This document shows, piece by piece, positions 38,742 through 46,321 of a DNA stretch of 64,000 nt (its first letter is position 1; every line of letters begins with the position of its first letter). The stretch is taken from positions 682,001-746,000 of the forward strand of contig OY782882.1 in assembly GCA_963678485.1 (NCBI GenBank). Direction: 5' to 3'. The notes under the pieces were generated by a model that saw only the letters and a list, made by a program, of their open reading frames with translations, was not told the DNA's origin and did no database searches. The DNA is from CALGYY01 sp963678485 (GTDB lineage: Bacteria > Bacteroidota > Bacteroidia > Bacteroidales > CAIWKO01). A program made the position numbers and the translations under genes.

Positions 38742-40424
38742 ATGTCACGATCTTTTCTCGCCACAGTAATTGCTGTATCATTAGCATTTTCAGGATTTGC
38801 GCAAAACATTCCACAGACATTTCAGGGCACTTATCACATGCTCGATTCCACCGAGTTAAACGCCCCGCGTCAGAATAAAGCTTTCACTTCTACGGCTCCA
38901 CCTGTTGGAAGCATTCGCGCTATTGCTGAATGGGAACCTGCACAGGCCGTAATCGTTTCTTATCCGGGTAACTTTGGCATTCCTTACTCACTCATTGCCA
39001 GTCTTTCGCAAAATACGCAAGTAATCACCTTGGTGGAAAGTGCAGCACAGCAAACTACAGTTACCAGTAATTATAACAGCAATGGTGTAAATACAGCAAA
39101 TTGCAGCTTTGTGATTACCGCATTGGACAGCTATTGGTCGCGCGATTATTCACCATGGTTCATTATGGTTAATAACAGCGAAATTGCAATCGTAGATTTC
39201 CCCTATAATCGCCCACGTCCCAATGATGATAATGTTCCAGGCGTTATGGCTTCTTTATTGGGCGAAGATATGTATGGTATGAATATTTCGCATACAGGTG
39301 GAAACTATATGTGCGATGGAATGGGTGTCACAGCCACGACCGACCTGGTTCTTGACGAAAACTCATATACTGAAGCCCAGATTGATACACTCATGAAGCA
39401 ATTTTTGGGAGCTACCAATAATTATATCACAACTGACCCCTTAGGTGAATATATAAAGCATATCGACTGCTGGGGTAAGTTTTTGGATGTGGATAAAATT
39501 CTCATTGGTCAGGTTGCTGTAAGCAATGCTCAGTACACCGATTACGAAGCCATGGCGACCTATTGGGCGAATCAGGTTTCTTCATACGGCAACCATTATC
39601 AGGTATATCGCGTGTATGAGCCCAACGGCCAACCCTACACTAACTCTCTCATTCTTAATAAAAGTGTTTATGTTCCCACAGTGATTGGCACTGGCTCATC
39701 CAACAATGCTGCTGCCATTGCAGTTTATCAAAGTGCAATGCCGGGCTATAACGTTGTGAGCGTTCCTTACAGCACCTGGGAATCGACAGACGCACTGCAC
39801 TGCCGTACACATGAAGTTGCAGATAAGAATATGTTATACATCAAACATTATCCGACATTAAATGCACAAAATAACCTAAGTCAGTTTCCCATTAGTGCTC
39901 AGATTTATGCCCTTAGCGGAAACACAGTTATTGCAGATTCTGTCTGGCTGCGCTATTCAGTTAATAATGGAAGCTGGCAACAAATTGCGATGAGTCATCC
40001 TTCCGGAAACCAATGGACAGCCAATATTCCCGGCCAGGCACCGGGAGATACCATAAGGTATTATATCCATGCCTCTGATCAAAGTCCAAAAAGTGTCACC
40101 CATCCGTTAATTGGAGCACCTGATCCACATAAGTTCTACATCACAGGAAGCACATCTGTGAATGAACCGAATGAAAAACCGAATCTGATTTTCCCTAATC
40201 CTGCGGTAACAGATCTTTTCATTCAGGTGACCGATCAAAATACTGCATCAATCACGGTTTCATTAATTAATGCATTGGGAAAAACAGTGTTGGAACGCAG
40301 CATCGATAATCCTTCTCAGCAGTTAATAAAAATTGACCTAAGCGAATTTGCGGCAGGAACCTATTTTGTCCAGACCAGAAGCAATGAAAAGGTCGAAATG
40401 AAGAAGATTCTTATCATGAAGTAA
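38742..40424 (+). CDS. Secreted peptidylarginine deiminase, PPAD-like, with T9SS sorting domain
   Basis: Predicted to convert peptide arginine, probably C-terminal arginine, to citrulline and ammonia at the cell surface. The signal peptide is cut at FA-QN (20/21). A guanidino-modifying alpha/beta propeller spans ~55-375, an Ig-like domain ~380-468 and a T9SS sorting domain from ~478 (LIFPNPAVTD) to MKKILIMK. By recall of the Porphyromonas gingivalis PPAD sequence, colinear residues are D135, H240, D242, N301 and C354 for its catalytic D130, H236, D238, N297 and C351. R157 and R159 (YNRPRPNDD) match R152/R154, which hold the substrate carboxylate. Blocks such as QPYTNSLILN and TDALHCRTHEVADK are near-identical. 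The length (560) also matches PPAD (556). A general agmatine deiminase is unlikely because of these arginines, the signal peptide and both C-terminal domains. Confidence 0.9.
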   Translation: MSRSFLATVIAVSLAFSGFAQNIPQTFQGTYHMLDSTELNAPRQNKAFTSTAPPVGSIRAIAEWEPAQAVIVSYPGNFGIPYSLIASLSQNTQVITLVESAAQQTTVTSNYNSNGVNTANCSFVITALDSYWSRDYSPWFIMVNNSEIAIVDFPYNRPRPNDDNVPGVMASLLGEDMYGMNISHTGGNYMCDGMGVTATTDLVLDENSYTEAQIDTLMKQFLGATNNYITTDPLGEYIKHIDCWGKFLDVDKILIGQVAVSNAQYTDYEAMATYWANQVSSYGNHYQVYRVYEPNGQPYTNSLILNKSVYVPTVIGTGSSNNAAAIAVYQSAMPGYNVVSVPYSTWESTDALHCRTHEVADKNMLYIKHYPTLNAQNNLSQFPISAQIYALSGNTVIADSVWLRYSVNNGSWQQIAMSHPSGNQWTANIPGQAPGDTIRYYIHASDQSPKSVTHPLIGAPDPHKFYITGSTSVNEPNEKPNLIFPNPAVTDLFIQVTDQNTASITVSLINALGKTVLERSIDNPSQQLIKIDLSEFAAGTYFVQTRSNEKVEMKKILIMK

Positions 40425-40525
40425 AAACAGTCGTTTCTCTGTTCTAAATCGGTACGACTATATTTATTGAATTTGTAAAGGTTCAGCTCAATAGGCATGG
40501 GCGGGCACAATAATTCTATTTAATT

Positions 40526-40548
40526 ATTGTTTGTTGAGTTCAAACAAT
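40526..40548 (+). other. Small hairpin before the outer-membrane protein gene
   Basis: ATTGTTTG (40526-40533) and CAAACAAT (40541-40548) form an 8-bp stem with a 7-base loop, 15 bases before the next start codon. It is too AT-rich and lacks a U-run to be a convincing terminator; it may be a leader structure or chance. Confidence 0.3.
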
Positions 40549-40563
40549 TAATCCCAATTTATT

Positions 40564-41463
40564 ATGAAAAAACGAATTTTAGCAGCCGTGTTTGTTCTAT
40601 TAACCGCAAGCACCCTACTGCAAGCACAACAAAGCGATCAACCGAAAATAAAATGTGCAGGCGTTCGTAATTTCTATTTTCACATTGGGCTAAATACTAT
40701 TCACGAAATGAATGGGAATTTGGCAGACTTCCGTTCATTAGCACCTAAATCAGATCTACTAAACACAGACCTTACCGGGTTTGGCACTTACGGTGGACGC
40801 AGTATCTCATCAAACAGCGTATTTTCTGTGGCTATGGGATTAAAGTTCGCTAACAAGGACCACTCTGCATTTCGGGGCAACCCTGAATTACGACTGGGCC
40901 TGAGTTATTACACTGGCGGAGGATTTTCAGGAAATCTATTTAATGAAACACGTCAGGCCTACGACACATTAATCTCTGCTCAAACAGGAACGGCTTATTA
41001 TGTAGATTCTGTTGATGCAAAGAACTACAACATGGACTACACCTTCGATCAATTACGATTGGATGCCAGCCTGATTTTCAGGACTGATCCAACGGCACGA
41101 TGGTCGTTGTTTGCCGGAGTTGGTATGAGCGCAGGAATGTCGATTCATGCACAAACCGAAGTTAGTTACAGTCGCATGCGTTACACCGACACTAAGTTCA
41201 GCGATTTTGGCTCGTATTCAAATTTTCCAGGTAACGATAATTTCCAATCAGAATCGTTCAGGAACAAAAGCAACATTGGATTCTCTGCTTATATTCCGAT
41301 GGGAATAGATTTCAGAATGGGCAACAAAAAAGCATTCTGGAAAAGAACTCATCTTTATTACGAAATGGGCCCCGGGATAAATTTTACTGTCATCCCCGAA
41401 TTACGCACCATCACTACAATGAGCATTCGTCACGGCTTTGGTTTGAGAGTTTCGCTCGATTGA
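40564..41463 (+). CDS. Outer-membrane beta-barrel protein of unknown function
   Basis: A 299-aa exported protein with a signal peptide (MKKRILAAVFVLLTASTLLQA, cut before Gln22). The mature part alternates polar and aromatic residues as in a beta-barrel (for example LRLGLSYYTGGGF, WSLFAGVGMSAGMS, HLYYEMGPGINF, IRHGFGLRVSL), with loops rich in Asp, Asn and Ser. I do not recognise a named family. It follows the PPAD-like gene by 139 bases on the same strand; there is a weak TATATTTA element at 40459-40466, so it may be transcribed alone. Confidence 0.65.
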   Translation: MKKRILAAVFVLLTASTLLQAQQSDQPKIKCAGVRNFYFHIGLNTIHEMNGNLADFRSLAPKSDLLNTDLTGFGTYGGRSISSNSVFSVAMGLKFANKDHSAFRGNPELRLGLSYYTGGGFSGNLFNETRQAYDTLISAQTGTAYYVDSVDAKNYNMDYTFDQLRLDASLIFRTDPTARWSLFAGVGMSAGMSIHAQTEVSYSRMRYTDTKFSDFGSYSNFPGNDNFQSESFRNKSNIGFSAYIPMGIDFRMGNKKAFWKRTHLYYEMGPGINFTVIPELRTITTMSIRHGFGLRVSLD

Positions 41464-41470
41464 TTCAACC

Positions 41471-41500
41471 TTGACAAACATTAAATAAATCCTACCTTAG
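41471..41500 (+). promoter_or_regulatory. Promoter of the tRNA-dihydrouridine synthase gene
   Basis: TTG (41471-41473), a 19-base spacer and TACCTTAG (41493-41500, one mismatch from TAnnTTTG), 19 bases before the ATG at 41520. Confidence 0.5.
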
Positions 41501-41519
41501 CCTTGCGATTTTTTTTAAT

Positions 41520-42470
41520 ATGATTTTACTTGCACCGCTACAAGGCTATACTGATTGCATCTTTCGCAATGTTTACGGTCGTCACTACGCTGGAGTTGAC
41601 CTTGCCGTTAGTCCGTTCATTTCACTCATCGATGGGAAAAGAGGATATGCCAGCTTGTCGAAAGATGTGCTGCCAACCAACAATACTTCGCTTCCGGTGA
41701 TTCCACAATTGATGGGAAACAATCCTGACTACTTCATTAAAATGTCGGGATTACTCCACGAATGGGGATATTCGACTATCAATTGGAATCTCGGCTGTCC
41801 GGTTAAAAAAACAGCCGCTAAAAAACGAGGTGCTGGCTTACTTCCCTATCCCAAGATGATTCGAAATGTCTTAGAAAAAGTCATCCCAAATGTGAATACA
41901 CGCATCTCAATAAAGATGAGATTAGGATATCACAGCACCGATGAAATCTATCAGCTTATTCCAATATTAAACGATTTTCCCCTCGAGAGCATCACTATTC
42001 ATCCTCGAACAGGAAAGCAAATGTACGAAGGTCAAATTCATCATGATATATTAAATGATTGTATTTCAAAAATCAATCATAAAATTATTTACAGCGGAGA
42101 TATTTTTAATCGTTCCTCGTTCAAGTCGATGCAAATTCGCTATCCATCAATCACCGACTGGATGATTGGACGCGGGGTGTTTTTCGATCCATCACTTATT
42201 GAATCAATAAAGGAAATGCCCGCCGATACTGAGATTCGAAAGAGGGAACGTTATCATTATTTTTTGACCGACTTGTATCAGGAGATGCAGCGGTTACGCC
42301 CCGAATCACTAGTGGTACGAAAGATAAAAAATCTCTGGAAACTTTTCAGCGAAGGCTTTGATGATGCTGAAATCGTTTTTGACCGCATTGCACATTCAAC
42401 GTCAACTGCAGAACTATTCACGCTTACGGAAGATATTTTAGCAAATAGTCAGTTTCGGAAAACCGAATAA
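41520..42470 (+). CDS. tRNA-dihydrouridine synthase
   Basis: An FMN enzyme that reduces uridine to dihydrouridine in tRNA with NADPH. The TIM barrel begins MILLAPLQGYTD, has PVIPQLMGN and INWNLGCPVKK with the catalytic Cys93, then RISIKMRLGY, ITIHPRTGKQMYEG and the FMN-phosphate loops YSGDIF and WMIGRGVFFDP. The C-terminal ~80 residues form the helical RNA-binding domain. At 316 aa the size is normal. It lies in the Dus superfamily as a Bacteroidota subgroup; which D-loop position it modifies cannot be told. It converges on the M28 peptidase gene with only 8 bases between stops and no clear terminator. Confidence 0.93.
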   Translation: MILLAPLQGYTDCIFRNVYGRHYAGVDLAVSPFISLIDGKRGYASLSKDVLPTNNTSLPVIPQLMGNNPDYFIKMSGLLHEWGYSTINWNLGCPVKKTAAKKRGAGLLPYPKMIRNVLEKVIPNVNTRISIKMRLGYHSTDEIYQLIPILNDFPLESITIHPRTGKQMYEGQIHHDILNDCISKINHKIIYSGDIFNRSSFKSMQIRYPSITDWMIGRGVFFDPSLIESIKEMPADTEIRKRERYHYFLTDLYQEMQRLRPESLVVRKIKNLWKLFSEGFDDAEIVFDRIAHSTSTAELFTLTEDILANSQFRKTE

Positions 42471-42478
42471 AACAAGGC

Positions 42479-43978
42479 TTACTTTTTATCCATCAATGGC
42501 TCTCTTGCGTATTGTCCCTGAGCGACCAGGTAAACCACACGATAAGCAAGTCGTACCAGTTCCTGATAAAGCCCAACGTTTAATGTTGCCGCTACATCAC
42601 TTGGCAAATGCAAATGAGTGTAGCTATATCGTGAAGCGAAATAGAGCCCCGGAATTCCCAATTTGTACAGTCCTTCCAGATCGGCGCCTCCACCGCCCCA
42701 GGTGTTACTAATCATGTGTTTAAAATGCAGGGAATCCTGCGTCTGAGCCATTTTCCAGAGCACCGGATTAGACTTTCCACAACCCACCTGAATACTATCG
42801 CCATAACCAACGCAATCCAGATTAAAGGCTGCAACAATTTGCGGTTCGTCGACCGGACAGTGTTGAGCAAAATAATTAGAACCGACGAGTCCTTGCTCTT
42901 CTCCTGTATACAAGACAAACAAAATCGAACGCTTAGGATGTTCATTCAATTTGGCAAAGGCCGTTGCCAGCTGCAACACAGCTGCAGAGCCGGATGCATT
43001 ATCATTTGCACCGGGAAAGTAAAGCCTATGCCCCTGCTTTCCCACATGGTCAAGATGAGCGCTGATCACCAAGAATTCTTTGTTCAACACTGGATCGCTT
43101 CCTTCCATTAAGGCAACGACATTTGAAGAAACTTTTTCCGCAGTATATTCACCACGCACCATAATGCGTGCTTGATATTTTAGTTCAACTGAATGCGGCT
43201 TTTTTGTACTATCGATCACTGTTTGCAAACGCTTTATATTCCAATCAGAGCCAGCAAGAAAATCCTGAGCAACTTCAAGATCAATATGCAACTGAGGCAT
43301 ATTTACATCATAAGTTCCTTCTCCATCCATCAAACTGCCTATAGGCTTTTGAGGATCTGCTGACAGAGGCGTCGACACCAGCAACAAACCGACTGCACCA
43401 TGCGCTGCAGCAATATTCGCACGGTAGCGATTGTACTTTTGAGAAAAATCCACCTTGCCAATTTTCCATGATGGATTTTGCTTAAACACCATCACTATTT
43501 TACCTTTCACATCGATGCCTGCATAATCATCGTATCCTGATTCAGGTTCCGAAATTCCATACCCACAAAAAACCACTTGTGCTGTAACATCTCCAAAACC
43601 AGTCAAACCGCGGCACACGAAATGATCGCCTACTTTATAATCATTAAGCTGAGTTCCTCCCTCTAAACGTTGCAACTCCGGATCTTCAGTAATTTGGACA
43701 TATTCAGCAGGCACATGCTGAAAATATCCATCCTCCCCAGCAGGTTTTAATCCCAATGAAGCAAATGCATCACGCATATATGCCGCCGCACGCTCATAGG
43801 CTTCACTGCCGGGCTGACGTCCCTCCATATCAGGAGCACTTAATACTTCAACCGTCTTTAGCATGCTTTTCCCATCGATTAAAGTAATACCGGGAACATC
43901 GGTCTGAGCTTGCACAAAAAAAGTTTCTGCTGCTAAAAACAGCAGCAGAAACAAAGGTTTTAGAGAGAACTTTATCAT
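42479..43978 (-). CDS. Exported M28-family zinc aminopeptidase with PA domain
   Basis: Likely removes N-terminal residues from peptides outside the cytoplasm. The signal peptide is cut at QA-QT (24/25). An N-terminal lid follows (LSAPDMEGRQPGSEAY), then a PA domain insert (~100-255, with YDDYAGIDVKGKIVMV). The M28 catalytic domain has the two-zinc set: ISAHLDHVG (His, with Asp), GANDNASG (bridging Asp), YTGEEQGLVGS (catalytic Glu-Glu), FNLDCVGYGD (Asp) and SYTHLHLPSD (His). 499 aa is usual for this type. Its start codon is 3 bases after the phosphofructokinase stop, so the two are probably co-transcribed, although they share no pathway. There is no T9SS domain, so it is likely periplasmic. 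Confidence 0.92.
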   Translation of the reverse strand: MIKFSLKPLFLLLFLAAETFFVQAQTDVPGITLIDGKSMLKTVEVLSAPDMEGRQPGSEAYERAAAYMRDAFASLGLKPAGEDGYFQHVPAEYVQITEDPELQRLEGGTQLNDYKVGDHFVCRGLTGFGDVTAQVVFCGYGISEPESGYDDYAGIDVKGKIVMVFKQNPSWKIGKVDFSQKYNRYRANIAAAHGAVGLLLVSTPLSADPQKPIGSLMDGEGTYDVNMPQLHIDLEVAQDFLAGSDWNIKRLQTVIDSTKKPHSVELKYQARIMVRGEYTAEKVSSNVVALMEGSDPVLNKEFLVISAHLDHVGKQGHRLYFPGANDNASGSAAVLQLATAFAKLNEHPKRSILFVLYTGEEQGLVGSNYFAQHCPVDEPQIVAAFNLDCVGYGDSIQVGCGKSNPVLWKMAQTQDSLHFKHMISNTWGGGGADLEGLYKLGIPGLYFASRYSYTHLHLPSDVAATLNVGLYQELVRLAYRVVYLVAQGQYAREPLMDKK

Positions 43979-43981
43979 AAT

Positions 43982-45217
43982 TTATTTTGGAATAACAACG
44001 GGAAAATTATGTTCAAATTGCAAGAAGTCAGGTTCACCTAAAATGTGAGAGAGGAAATGACTGTAGGCATCCGTAAATTTAAAATGATTTGGATCATAAT
44101 AAATTTCAGGTAGTGCATGATTCCCAACTTCACCCATGTCAATGGACTTGGTGTTAAACTCTTCTAATTCTTGAAACTTTACAATTTTGCTCATTACCGG
44201 CATCTGTCCGTAATCCTCGCGCAAAAGCAGATCCACTACTTTATCTGCGAGTGTTTGGGTAAGTCTGCGGTCGTAGGTCCTGCACTGACCAGCTCTTGCA
44301 TAGTATCCACTAATTTGAGCGCGTGCTTCAATCTTTAGTTTTGAACTAATCTCAGAAGCGATAACGCCACTGATACCACCAAAACGAGGGTGTCCATATT
44401 CGTCGACTTCAGAACTTGCATATACAACATCAAGTTTATCCGTTGCATCATCATACCAGCGTACACCTTCAGAAACAGCGATAACCAACGCCTTTTTAGG
44501 GTGACGCATATAACATTCCTTCACTGCTTCAAAAAATAATTCTTTGCGTGCTTTGCTAATAGGCACCTCTGGAATCAACGCCATATCTGCACCGCCATAC
44601 ATAGTACCACCGGTTAACCAACCGGCATCACGACCCATAACCTCCACCACAAGAATACGCGAATGAGATTCAGCAGTGGTACGAATACGATTGGTGAATT
44701 CCATGATTCCCTTTACTGCTGAAGGGAAACCGGGGCACATTACCGCTTCGATATCCTTACCATTATAATCATGAATGGTTCGTGTACGAAGATCATTATC
44801 GATGGTCTTAGGAAATCCAATAACAGGGATACCTTCGGTTTCATACAAGCGCTTTGCCGCCCCGTTGGTATCATCACCACCAATTGTCACTAATACGTCA
44901 ATCTTATACCGGTTAAGGTTTTGAAGAATTTGCGGAACACGATTCTCAGGATTCTTCTTTGAAGGAAAGGGATTGGTGCGGCTCGACAACAGTGCCGTGC
45001 CACCATAAAAACCATCATACGGCTGATGCGAAAGATCAACTACATCACCATCACCCAATAAACCTTTCCATCCTTTGCGTACGCCAAACACCTTAAACCC
45101 CAGCAAGGAAGCACGATTCCGAATGGACTCAATACTCGAATTAATAGCCGGGGTATCGCCGCCTCCGGATAAGATTGCAAGTGTTTTTCCTTTGAAAAGT
45201 TTGTTTTCTTTGCCCAT
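43982..45217 (-). CDS. Phosphofructokinase with pyrophosphate-type active site
   Basis: Phosphorylates fructose 6-phosphate to the 1,6-bisphosphate in glycolysis. The family motifs are LSGGGDTPAINS (17-26), TIGGDDTNGAA (111-121), FPKTIDND (135-142) and VMGRDAGWL. Two positions decide the phosphoryl donor. ATP-dependent enzymes have Gly at both (E. coli GGDG and PGTIDND). This protein has Asp116 and Lys137, as in PPi-dependent enzymes such as that of Propionibacterium, so PPi is the likely donor and the step would be reversible. 411 aa is longer than E. coli PfkA (320), also typical of this group. The N-terminal loop GGGDTP resembles ATP enzymes, so the call needs an assay. It is followed at once by the M28 gene. 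Confidence 0.85.
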   Translation of the reverse strand: MGKENKLFKGKTLAILSGGGDTPAINSSIESIRNRASLLGFKVFGVRKGWKGLLGDGDVVDLSHQPYDGFYGGTALLSSRTNPFPSKKNPENRVPQILQNLNRYKIDVLVTIGGDDTNGAAKRLYETEGIPVIGFPKTIDNDLRTRTIHDYNGKDIEAVMCPGFPSAVKGIMEFTNRIRTTAESHSRILVVEVMGRDAGWLTGGTMYGGADMALIPEVPISKARKELFFEAVKECYMRHPKKALVIAVSEGVRWYDDATDKLDVVYASSEVDEYGHPRFGGISGVIASEISSKLKIEARAQISGYYARAGQCRTYDRRLTQTLADKVVDLLLREDYGQMPVMSKIVKFQELEEFNTKSIDMGEVGNHALPEIYYDPNHFKFTDAYSHFLSHILGEPDFLQFEHNFPVVIPK

Positions 45218-45292
45218 ATTAATATTATTTATAGTTTATAGATTTTCTTAATTATTATTTTTTTGTATATTTTTTTTGAATTATCATCACTG

Positions 45293-46246
45293 CTATTCTT
45301 TTCCGTTTGGAAATTCTGATAGAATTTTCTCAGCCAACACCTGTGCTAATGCATACTTTGATTCTATTGTCCATCCGGCAATATGAGGCGTAAGCACAAC
45401 ATTTTCGCACTCCAATAATTCTTTCATAGGAAGGGGAAGCTGACTCATATCCATTGCTTCAAACGAGATTTCCTCGTATTCCAGCACATCGAGTCCGGCG
45501 CCCAATACCTTTCCACTTTTCAAACCTTCAACCAACACCGATGTATCCAGCACTTTCCCTCTGGCAGTATTCAATACCCAAATTGGTTTTTTGCAACGAG
45601 CAAGAAATGCATCATTAAAATAATATTTTGTTTCATCTGTCAGTGGTACATGAAAGCTAATAATATCGGCTCGTTCAAAAATATCATCTAAATCAGATTC
45701 TTTTACATAGTTATCGGAATAGCTACTTTTATATTTATCGTAGGCGATGACCTCTGCTTCAAAACCGGCAAGACGTTTTGCAAATGCGCTACCCATATTT
45801 CCATAACCGATAATACCAATCGTTTTTCCTTTTATTTCCACTCCTCGATTAGCTTCCCTGAGCCACTTCAAAGAGTGCACCTGCTGATTAGCCCGCGGAA
45901 TGTGGTTCATCACAGAAAGTAATAAACCGAGCGCATGTTCACCAACTGCATTTCTGTTCCCCTCAGGAGAATTGAAACATTTAATCCTCATGCTTGCAGC
46001 ATAATCGGTATCGATGCTTTCCATACCAGCCCCAACTCTTGCGATAAATTTCAGCTGAGTAGCATGAGAAAGAAATTCGGCATCAAGAAAAAATCGGCTA
46101 TTAATGACTAATCCTGTATAATCAGCGATGCGCAATTGAATGTTTTCCTTGCTGTCATTAGGAGCCATTTCGCATAGATATCCAGCTGTCTGAAGGGATT
46201 CCAGAAGTACCGGATGTGGAATATTTACAAAAATGACTTTTTTCAT
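45293..46246 (-). CDS. D-2-hydroxyacid dehydrogenase (phosphoglycerate dehydrogenase-like)
   Basis: An NAD-dependent oxidoreductase of the D-isomer-specific family. The nucleotide fold has GIIGYGNMGSAFAKRL followed by an acidic residue in IAYDKY, indicating NAD. The catalytic triad is Arg in LNTARGKVLD, Glu in LDVLEYEE and His in LTPHIAGWT. RVGAGMESID is the substrate-carboxylate loop. There is no ACT domain; at 317 aa it fits short SerA-like enzymes in Bacteroidota, which make 3-phosphohydroxypyruvate for serine. serC is not adjacent, so glyoxylate or hydroxypyruvate reduction is also possible. It lies 75 bases upstream of the phosphofructokinase gene on the same strand. Confidence 0.85.
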   Translation of the reverse strand: MKKVIFVNIPHPVLLESLQTAGYLCEMAPNDSKENIQLRIADYTGLVINSRFFLDAEFLSHATQLKFIARVGAGMESIDTDYAASMRIKCFNSPEGNRNAVGEHALGLLLSVMNHIPRANQQVHSLKWLREANRGVEIKGKTIGIIGYGNMGSAFAKRLAGFEAEVIAYDKYKSSYSDNYVKESDLDDIFERADIISFHVPLTDETKYYFNDAFLARCKKPIWVLNTARGKVLDTSVLVEGLKSGKVLGAGLDVLEYEEISFEAMDMSQLPLPMKELLECENVVLTPHIAGWTIESKYALAQVLAEKILSEFPNGKE

Positions 46247-46265
46247 GATGGATTTCTACAGTATG

Positions 46266-46273
46266 CGAAATTA
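46266..46273 (-). promoter_or_regulatory. Possible -7 element for the D-2-hydroxyacid dehydrogenase gene
   Basis: On the minus strand TAATTTCG, one mismatch from TAnnTTTG, 19 bases before the start codon, in the 75-base divergent gap shared with the YgiQ gene. Confidence 0.35.
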
Positions 46274-46305
46274 CAAAAAACCGACGGATACCGGACATTT
46301 TTCTG

Positions 46306-46313
46306 TAATTTTG
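46306..46313 (+). promoter_or_regulatory. -7 element for the YgiQ gene
   Basis: TAATTTTG matches TAnnTTTG fully. The chosen ATG at 46322 is only 8 bases downstream, which implies a very short leader and excludes the longer reading frame starting at 46214. Confidence 0.5.
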
Positions 46314-46321
46314 GAATCGAT

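Noticed and set aside
38627..38809. 61-residue N-terminal extension of IcmF
   Set aside because: It overlaps the divergent PPAD-like gene and its promoter, lacks family similarity, and the ATG at 38626 gives the normal 1126 aa with a -7 element correctly placed.
42716..43111. 131-codon plus-strand frame inside the M28 gene
   Set aside because: A shadow of the minus-strand peptidase gene, whose zinc-binding motifs are complete; the frame has no family features.
46214..46321. 36-residue N-terminal extension of YgiQ
   Set aside because: It overlaps the start of the divergent dehydrogenase gene and the -7 element, and has no family counterpart.
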